64,000 nucleotides of DNA, from the NCBI GenBank assembly GCA_002897995.1, contig BDTT01000113.1, forward strand, positions 33,932-97,931. Reading direction: 5' to 3'. The notes beneath the pieces were generated by a model. It worked only from the letters and a program-made list of their open reading frames with translations, searched no databases and was not told the origin of the DNA. This DNA is from a bacterium BMS3Bbin10 (GTDB taxonomy: Bacteria; Pseudomonadota; Alphaproteobacteria; Rhizobiales; Methyloligellaceae). The translations under genes were made by a program, and so were the position numbers. Below, piece by piece: positions 57,383 through 64,000 of the stretch. Each line of letters opens with the position of its first letter. Position 1 is the first letter of the stretch.

Positions 57383-60300
57383 ATGGAACGGCTCCTGTCC
57401 TATCCCCATGCAATGATCGCCTTCTATATTCTCCTGGTCATTGCCGGCGTCCTTGGTTTTCAGAGCTTGCCCCTGAAGCTGTTCCCCGACACCAACAGGC
57501 CCATGGTGTCTGTCATCGTGCAATGGCCCGGCGCGGCGGCGTCGGATGTCGCCCGCGACGTCACGCACCCGATAGAAGTGCGCATGTCCGCCATCGACGG
57601 TGTTCGCAAGGTCACTTCGACCTCCCGCGATGAGGTATCCGCCGTCAAGGTCGAGTTTGAATACGGAATTGATATTGAAGACGCCGCAATGCGCGTGAAT
57701 ACGGAACTGCCCCGCGTGGCCGGCAGCCTGCCGGAAGGCATAAAAACACCCCTAATTCTGAAAATTACGGATGCCGCGCGTCCGGTCATGGTGCTGGCGG
57801 TCAGAGCGGCCGACGGTTACGATCTCAATCTCGGGCAGGTCCGGCGCATTGTGGAAAACCCTGTGCGCGATGCCTTCCTGCGAATTCCCTCTGTCGCGGA
57901 AGCGGAAGTTTTCGGCGGCGACAAACTCCAGGTTGAGGTCAAACTTGACCGCAACAAGCTCGAAGCCCATGGCGTCAGCATTGCCGCGGTGGCGGCGGCG
58001 CTCGTGGAAAGTAATCTTGCGGTGCCCGCCGGGCTCATTCACAGAGAATCGCAGCGCTTCCTGCTGACGGTCAAGCATCTTGCGGCTCTGCCCGCCGATA
58101 TCGGGAATATCCTCGTTCCACTGAGAGGCGGCAGATATGTGAGGGTGCGTGATCTGGGGGAAGTTCAATGGAGCGCTTCCGATCCGACATCGCTTTATTT
58201 CGGGAACGGCCGGGAGGCGGTCGCGCTTTCGCTGCTGCGGTCGGAGGAGGGAAACACAAGCAGTGTCATCGGGAAGATCAACAAGGCTTTGCCGCGGCTG
58301 ATCCAGGAATTTCCGATGCTCAATATTGAAGTGGCCGATACGCAGGAGCGATTGATCAATTTAACGGTCGGAACGATGCTTTCATCCCTGCGCGATGCCG
58401 TCATCATGACCCTCGTGGTCATTTTGCTGTTTCTGGGGAACTCGCGCGCCGCCTTCATTACTGCCCTGTCTATTCCTTTCACATATCTGATAACTTTCGC
58501 CGTCCTGAAGTTTATCGGCTATGAGCTGAATATGGTGACGCTTACGGCCGTCATTATCGCCGTTGGCCTGCTTGCTGACGATGCGATCGTCGTGATTGAA
58601 AATATCGAGCGGCGCATGCGCGAGACGGGCGAAACAGGGATAAAGGCCGCCGCCCGGGGCACCGGCGAGATACTTCTGGCCGACACGTCGGGAACCATAA
58701 CGACAATCGCCGTCCTCGTGCCGATCATGTTTATCGGCGGTTTCGTTCAAACGGTGCTCAGACCGCTGACGGTAACCTTGTCGGTGGCGCTCGCCGCATC
58801 GCTTCTCGTGTCCGTCACCATCATCCCGCTATTGGTTCCCTGGCTTCTGAAACCGGGTCAAAGGGATCCGCTCGCTTTTATTCTCAGGCCGTTCGCCCGG
58901 TTTGCCGTGGATCCGCTGCGGCGTTTTTTCGTGGCGCTTCTGGAATGGGGGCTCCGATGGCCGGCAACGCTTCTTACATCTTTTGCCGTGCTGTTCGCCC
59001 TGGCCGTGCCGCAGATCCCCATACTCGGCCGTGAATTGATGCCCGTTATGGATACCGGCGTGAGTGAAATCAGATTTGAAGCCGCGCCCGATACCGATGT
59101 TCGCGAGATGAAGAAAATTGTCGGCGCGATTGAAGAGACAATACGCGCCGAAATCCCGAAAGAATGGATCATCAGTTCATCGACGGTCACCGGCGCGGAA
59201 GCCGGCGTCAAATCCTTCGGCGCCGAGCGCGTGTTTCAGCAGGGTATGGTCACCTTGAATCTTGTTGATCGCCACGAGCGGGAGCGGTCGATTTTCGAAA
59301 TCGAGCAAAATCTGCGCGACAAGCTCCATGCAATCCCGAATCTCATTTCGGTGAATGTCTCGGAATTCGGCGCGAACGTGCTGAGCTCCATTCGCGGCAC
59401 GGTGGATGTAATGATCACCGGGCCCGACCAGGGAATGCTTGACAGGCTTGCCGATGATGTCATGGCCCGGCTGAATACCGTCCGGGGGCTGACCGGTGTC
59501 GAGCGGTCCTGGCAGGGACACGCCTTGCGCGTAAATCTGAATGTCGATCCGGCCAAAGCAAGACTCTACGGCCTTACCGCGCAGGACATCGCCAGGCAGG
59601 TGGCCGCCCAGGTTGAGGGCGTGCCGGGGGGAGGCCTTCGTGTCCCGGGGGAAAACGCCGTACCCATCTGGGTGCGGCTCAAACAATCCCAGCGCTCGAG
59701 CGCGGAGGCCATCAGCGCGCTGCAGATCAAGGCTTCGAACGGCGCCAGTCTTCCGTTGGCGCTGCTCGCCCGCCCGCTCATATACTCAAGTGCGGCCGCG
59801 CAAACCCATGAGGCCCTGCTGCCGACCGTTGATGTGATCGGCTATCGCAGGAATATTGCCGTAACCCATCTGCACGAAAATGTCGTCAAGGCCCTTGAGG
59901 GTCTCGATCTTCCGCGCGGCTACGCGCTCAGCTTTGAAGGGGAGCAGAAACAGGCCGTCGAGTCCTTCACGCGGCTCAGGGCATCGCTTGGACTCGGTCT
60001 GGTCTTCCTTTTTGTCATGCTCGTCGTCACGTTCAGATCGTTCCTCGATCCTTTCGCGGTCATGGCGTCCCTTCCCCTGGCCGTGATCGGTGCTGTTTTC
60101 GCTATGCTGCTGGCGGGAAAACACGGCTCCATGCCCGCTTTCATGGGTTTGATCCTGTTGATGGGCATTGCCGTGAACAATGGCATTCTGCTGATCGACT
60201 TTACGAAACAGGCGCGCAAGGCGGGCAAATCACTGGAAGATGCTCTCATCCAGGCGGTGGAGTTGCGGACGCGTCCCATTCTGATGACGGCAGGAGCCTC

Positions 60301-60490
60301 TTCAGTCGGAATGGTTCCCATCGCATTTGAATGGGCGGTCGGCATCGAGCGTCTCTCTCCCCTGGCGGTCGTCGCCATTGGCGGGCTCATCGCCGGGACA
60401 TTTCTGACGCTGGTCGCCGTGCCGGTTCTTTATTATCTGATTGAACGCGGCCGGGATTCCATCATGTCTTTTCGTATAACGCGGACATGA
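57383..60490 (+). CDS. RND family efflux permease
   Basis: 1035 aa AcrB-like; LADDAIVVIENIERRM; two TM halves. Confidence 0.92.
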   Translation: MERLLSYPHAMIAFYILLVIAGVLGFQSLPLKLFPDTNRPMVSVIVQWPGAAASDVARDVTHPIEVRMSAIDGVRKVTSTSRDEVSAVKVEFEYGIDIEDAAMRVNTELPRVAGSLPEGIKTPLILKITDAARPVMVLAVRAADGYDLNLGQVRRIVENPVRDAFLRIPSVAEAEVFGGDKLQVEVKLDRNKLEAHGVSIAAVAAALVESNLAVPAGLIHRESQRFLLTVKHLAALPADIGNILVPLRGGRYVRVRDLGEVQWSASDPTSLYFGNGREAVALSLLRSEEGNTSSVIGKINKALPRLIQEFPMLNIEVADTQERLINLTVGTMLSSLRDAVIMTLVVILLFLGNSRAAFITALSIPFTYLITFAVLKFIGYELNMVTLTAVIIAVGLLADDAIVVIENIERRMRETGETGIKAAARGTGEILLADTSGTITTIAVLVPIMFIGGFVQTVLRPLTVTLSVALAASLLVSVTIIPLLVPWLLKPGQRDPLAFILRPFARFAVDPLRRFFVALLEWGLRWPATLLTSFAVLFALAVPQIPILGRELMPVMDTGVSEIRFEAAPDTDVREMKKIVGAIEETIRAEIPKEWIISSSTVTGAEAGVKSFGAERVFQQGMVTLNLVDRHERERSIFEIEQNLRDKLHAIPNLISVNVSEFGANVLSSIRGTVDVMITGPDQGMLDRLADDVMARLNTVRGLTGVERSWQGHALRVNLNVDPAKARLYGLTAQDIARQVAAQVEGVPGGGLRVPGENAVPIWVRLKQSQRSSAEAISALQIKASNGASLPLALLARPLIYSSAAAQTHEALLPTVDVIGYRRNIAVTHLHENVVKALEGLDLPRGYALSFEGEQKQAVESFTRLRASLGLGLVFLFVMLVVTFRSFLDPFAVMASLPLAVIGAVFAMLLAGKHGSMPAFMGLILLMGIAVNNGILLIDFTKQARKAGKSLEDALIQAVELRTRPILMTAGASSVGMVPIAFEWAVGIERLSPLAVVAIGGLIAGTFLTLVAVPVLYYLIERGRDSIMSFRITRT

Positions 60491-60514
60491 TGGCAACAAG
60501 TCTTCGCCAGCGCC

Positions 60515-60642
60515 TTAGATCGCTTCATGTTTTGATGGAATCAAAACCGCGATCTTGGCTTTGTTTATGCGTATCATTTCTCCGATAACCGGTTCCCATC
60601 CCCGCCTTCGCGGGGACATGCTTATCGGTGATACGCCTTAGA
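60515..60642. repeat. Dispersed intergenic repeat family 2, long copy
   Basis: CGCTTCATGTTTTGATGGAATCAAAACCGCGATC...TTTATGCGTATC...CTTATCGGTGATACGC; reverse complement of 19293-19389. Confidence 0.8.
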
Positions 60643-60686
60643 ACCACGAAATCGCCTGGCACAAAGATGCCTGGGAGGGAGACCTG

Positions 60687-63656
60687 TTAATCCGCAAGCG
60701 CCGTCGGCTGCGCCCTGTCACGGTCATGTGGCGACATAAACGGAACTGATTCAGGTCCCCTCATTCGCCATTCCTCTAACGTCACCATCCTCAGACCCAG
60801 CCGGCCATAATCCACCATGTAATATCCGCTTTGGTGCAGGCTGACCGCATCATGCAGGTTTGGATCAGCCAACAGGTCCTGCGCCATGACGCCGACATGG
60901 CGCGTTTCATCCCACAGGTACCGGAAACTATAGAGCCTGATGCCGTTCGAAAGCGTGGCGAGATGCGTCACGTCGCGCTTCAGACGGATATCGGAGAATT
61001 GCTGGAGCAGATTATTGATACCTTGCTGCAATTGCTGGTTTTGCTGATTCTGCGGCTGCCCCTGCGGCTGCTGTTGCTGCTGTTGCTGTTGCGGCTGAGC
61101 CTTTGGCTGGATGAACTGCTTCAGAATATCCTGCGCCTTCGGGTTGCGGCATTTGCCCTTCCGCCAGACCTTGCCGCCCGTACAGACGCATTGGCCATTC
61201 TGGTTGGCGGCACGCCCGCCGGTACAGGCGATCTGCTGCTGCAATTGCTGCTGTTGCCGGTTCTGGCCACTGCCTTGCGCAATACATTTCTTGCCGTTCC
61301 AGACTGTCTTGGACGGGCATTGGCATAAACCTGCAATATTGTTCACTGCACCGCCCGTGCAAACCTGCTTTTTCCCGCGGGTTTTTTGAGATGAGGGAAT
61401 GCATCTGACGTTCGGGTTTGTTGCTTGTGAATCGGAAAATCCAAGATCACTGCATCTGTATTTTTTCATATCCTTGAACTGGACGCATTTGTTGCCAACC
61501 CTGGGCAGGTCACCGCAATCACACTGGCCCGATGTGGTTATTCGCATGAACGGATCGGGACACTTCTTGGACGTGGCGGACATGATCGGCGTCTGCGTCT
61601 TGTCACCGGGCAGGGCGCAACCCTGATTGCCTATACCGGTTCCTGCTTTCGTGATTTCGACAAGGCCGGACGGACAGCCGCAGGAACGGACACTTGTGCC
61701 GCCATCCTTGTTGATCATGCCGCGAACGCACGCGAATTCGCATCTGCCGCCCCTTCCTCTCACAAGGCCGTAACTACATCTGCATCGACCGTTAGAGCCC
61801 ATGACTTCACGAAGCGGGCAAGCCGTTCCAGTCTGTTTCCCGGTAGTGATTGTCGTGTTCCGCCCGCCGCCTTTCCGCGGTTTCTTGCCGAAGGTGAACG
61901 GCGGTGCGGGATTGGTCTGCACGCAATTGGTTCCCACCCGGAACGTGCCGGAAGGACAGGCGATTCCAGCGCCGCCGCGTTTTGTCTCGAAGGCCGGGTC
62001 GTTCTCCTTGATGCACTGGCTGCCGACGCGCACGCTGTCGCCGGGGCAATCGTCCACGCCCGCGTAACAGCGGTTGTTGTACCAATAGGGCTTGGATGAG
62101 GGGCACAGGCACAGCTTGCGGGACTTGGAATAATAGCGCCCGCCAGTGCAGTTGCGCGTCTTGCGCGGCACGCAGGTCTTTCCGGTCCACACCGGAACGG
62201 CCGGCGGACACACGCATTTGCCCCCTTTGCGCAAACGCCCGTCAGCACAGTATTGCGCCTGCGGCTTTGGTGTGAGTGCAACTGGCGCGGCGATCACGGC
62301 CGATCCTGCACAGGCCTGATCGTTCGCCGGATTGGCATCGCCGGCACGCGGCGTCGTGAACAAGGCCAGTATCAACGGCAAATCAATTTCACCCGTTGCC
62401 TGCAAGCCATTCTGAGACTGGAATTGGCGGATCGCGTTGGCGGTCTTGCGGCCCGGCCGGCCGTCGGCCGGACCGGCGTTGAAGCCGCGCTGGTTGAGCG
62501 CCTGCTGGATATCGCGCACGCCGCTTGCCGTTGGTGTGCCGCCCCACGATATGCTGGCACATGCCGTCACCTGGCCTCCAGCTTTACGCGGCAGCGAAAA
62601 GGTCATCGGAACAAAGATCGACTGGCCGGGCGGGATGTTCGCTGTGAAATTCGAACAGACCGCGCCGCCGCCCATGCCCTGGCAGCTCCACGGAGCAATG
62701 CCGGACCCCTGGAGTGTCGCTCCGCCGGGCGTGACGGAATTGGCGATGACAAGCTGCCCCGTGAATGGCTGGCCACCCATATTGGTCGCTGTGACGGTTA
62801 CGGAACAGCTCTGCCCGCCGCGGCAGGTCCCTTGCGATGTCATCGCGAGGGAAATATCAGCTGGCGCAGGTGGTGGAGATGGCAAGGCATTTGCCGTGCC
62901 CGAGGGAGGCGCGGGAAGAGGTGCCGCCCTATTCGTCCCGGCACCCAGCCGCTTCAGATAGGCGCGCGCGAGGTCAGCCCGGAAGCCTTTGGAAAAGTTA
63001 TTCAGGAAGGCTTCCCAAGCCTCGATGGTGCCAAGCTCCTTGGCGGCCTCATAGGCTTCCTTCTCGGAAATACCGGCCCGGGCGGTCGGCGCCTGCGCAG
63101 CCGACACCGGTGACAGAGCTTTGGCATAGGACCGGCAGGCCTCGATGAATTTCTTTATCGCGCCATGCCCGTCCTTAAGTTTGAGCTTCGAGGCCGTATA
63201 TCCCGGCACGAGATAATCGATGGACTCATTTTCCATCAGAGCTGCCCAGAGACGGTCGTCGTTCCTGACATCAAGACGCACGCCCGTGATGTTCCGCTCG
63301 GCGTTCGCGCCGTGGACTGACCCGCTGATGAAGTGATTGAAGCCACCCCCGGTGAAGCGCAGATTGACAGTTGCACCCTCGGAAAGATTGCCGATATCGG
63401 CCCCAAAAATAAGGCTGGCGGATGAAACGCCGGTGCCGCTCCTAGCTTCGCAGACGCCGCTCACCCGAGCTTTGCCGGTTTCGGGCGCGCCATAAGCCAG
63501 CCGCGCGGTCATGCGGCCCTTGTTGCCGGGATCGTTACCTTCGGAAAAGCTCCAAACCATGCCATCGGCGGCATAGGCAGGCGGAATAAAAAGAAGCATC
63601 AAAAGGGCGGAGAGAAACGCTGAAAACCGCAAAGCTTTATGAGCCCTAAAAGGCAT
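60687..63656 (-). CDS. Exported Cys-rich protein with peptidoglycan-binding domain, poly-Q segments and C-terminal S74/intramolecular-chaperone-like domain
   Basis: Signal peptide MPFRAHKALRFSAFLSALLMLLFIPPAYA; VRDIQQALNQRGFNAGPADGRPGRKTANAIRQFQSQNGL; repeated C-x-C-rich units; SDIRLKRDVTHLATLSNGIRLYSFRYLWDETRHVGVMAQDLL. Confidence 0.8.
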   Translation of the reverse strand: MPFRAHKALRFSAFLSALLMLLFIPPAYAADGMVWSFSEGNDPGNKGRMTARLAYGAPETGKARVSGVCEARSGTGVSSASLIFGADIGNLSEGATVNLRFTGGGFNHFISGSVHGANAERNITGVRLDVRNDDRLWAALMENESIDYLVPGYTASKLKLKDGHGAIKKFIEACRSYAKALSPVSAAQAPTARAGISEKEAYEAAKELGTIEAWEAFLNNFSKGFRADLARAYLKRLGAGTNRAAPLPAPPSGTANALPSPPPAPADISLAMTSQGTCRGGQSCSVTVTATNMGGQPFTGQLVIANSVTPGGATLQGSGIAPWSCQGMGGGAVCSNFTANIPPGQSIFVPMTFSLPRKAGGQVTACASISWGGTPTASGVRDIQQALNQRGFNAGPADGRPGRKTANAIRQFQSQNGLQATGEIDLPLILALFTTPRAGDANPANDQACAGSAVIAAPVALTPKPQAQYCADGRLRKGGKCVCPPAVPVWTGKTCVPRKTRNCTGGRYYSKSRKLCLCPSSKPYWYNNRCYAGVDDCPGDSVRVGSQCIKENDPAFETKRGGAGIACPSGTFRVGTNCVQTNPAPPFTFGKKPRKGGGRNTTITTGKQTGTACPLREVMGSNGRCRCSYGLVRGRGGRCEFACVRGMINKDGGTSVRSCGCPSGLVEITKAGTGIGNQGCALPGDKTQTPIMSATSKKCPDPFMRITTSGQCDCGDLPRVGNKCVQFKDMKKYRCSDLGFSDSQATNPNVRCIPSSQKTRGKKQVCTGGAVNNIAGLCQCPSKTVWNGKKCIAQGSGQNRQQQQLQQQIACTGGRAANQNGQCVCTGGKVWRKGKCRNPKAQDILKQFIQPKAQPQQQQQQQQPQGQPQNQQNQQLQQGINNLLQQFSDIRLKRDVTHLATLSNGIRLYSFRYLWDETRHVGVMAQDLLADPNLHDAVSLHQSGYYMVDYGRLGLRMVTLEEWRMRGPESVPFMSPHDRDRAQPTALAD

Positions 63657-63662
63657 CACTCT

Positions 63663-63675
63663 CCCCCCCCCCCCC
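63663..63675. repeat. 13-nt homopolymer (C13 on plus, G13 on minus) just upstream of the S74 protein start
   Basis: CTCCCCCCCCCCCCCAAGTC read directly. Confidence 0.85.
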
Positions 63676-63891
63676 AAGTCTTATCAGCTCACTGATAAAG
63701 CCGGATCAACTGTCCACAATGAAATAAACCTTGGCAAGTCAAAATTGGATGCAATGTCAGCTGTTGGCGCGAAGCGGATTCTCTAAGCGGCCTCGTCGCA
63801 CGCCCCATATTGAGGAAAAGCAAAGCTTCCTCACAGCGATTTAACAATTCAACGAATTCCGCATGGAAACTGTACTAGGGTCTGTGGACAT

Positions 63892-64000
63892 TTAGCGCAA
63901 TGCGATGATGGTTGCGGCGATGGACCAGGTTGCTTCGTAGCTTGTGTCGGTTTTGTCGTATCTGGTGTTCACGCCTCTGAACTCCTTGATTTTGCTGAAA
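63892..64000 (-). mobile_element. C-terminus of an IS5-family-like transposase; IS end near 63878
   Basis: Minus-strand reading FSKIKEFRGVNTRYDKTDTSYEATWSIAATIIALR*; adjacent GGTCTGTGGACAT terminal-like sequence. Confidence 0.75.

Noticed and set aside
1-64000. tRNA, rRNA, prophage or integrative-element boundaries
   Set aside because: No convincing tRNA cloverleaf, rRNA, integrase or attachment repeats noticed by eye; a tRNAscan/Infernal run would be needed to exclude them.

Overview
GC-rich alphaproteobacterial chromosomal window. From left to right it contains: (i) a nitrogen/amine catabolic locus with sarcosine oxidase soxB-D-A (soxA runs off the left edge), MmgE/PrpD, RpiR regulator, polar amino-acid ABC transporter, threonine-synthase-like PLP enzyme and a variant ureohydrolase; (ii) a long minus-strand respiratory cluster (about 13.6-35.1 kb). 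It encodes an arsenite-oxidase/iodate-reductase-family molybdoenzyme with a Tat-type Rieske subunit, two di-heme peroxidases, a HEAT-repeat protein, a cupredoxin-like protein, and two paralogous sets of CydA-like membrane protein + cytochromes c + ethylbenzene-dehydrogenase-type heme protein. By direct count the cluster has 17 CXXCH motifs; (iii) a PAS-BTAD (SARP-like) regulator, flanked on both sides by GTTACCGG-type direct repeats, some phased at 11 bp; (iv) a translationally coupled operon of USP-PCP_red fusion, radical SAM/SPASM-PCP_red and protoporphyrinogen-oxidase-like proteins; (v) CbpA/CbpM, rhodanese, and a DsrMK/Hdr-like membrane redox module with a Crp/Fnr regulator; (vi) a stress/efflux block (Hsp20, DegP, HdeD, USP, RND); (vii) a Cys-rich S74-type surface protein preceded by a G13 tract; (viii) the C-terminal end of an IS5-like transposase. 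The best candidates for an undescribed system are the Idr/Aio-like respiratory supercluster with its duplicated CydA-like modules, together with the adjacent regulator and PCP_red/heme-tailoring operon. All family calls come from reading motifs; no database search was run.
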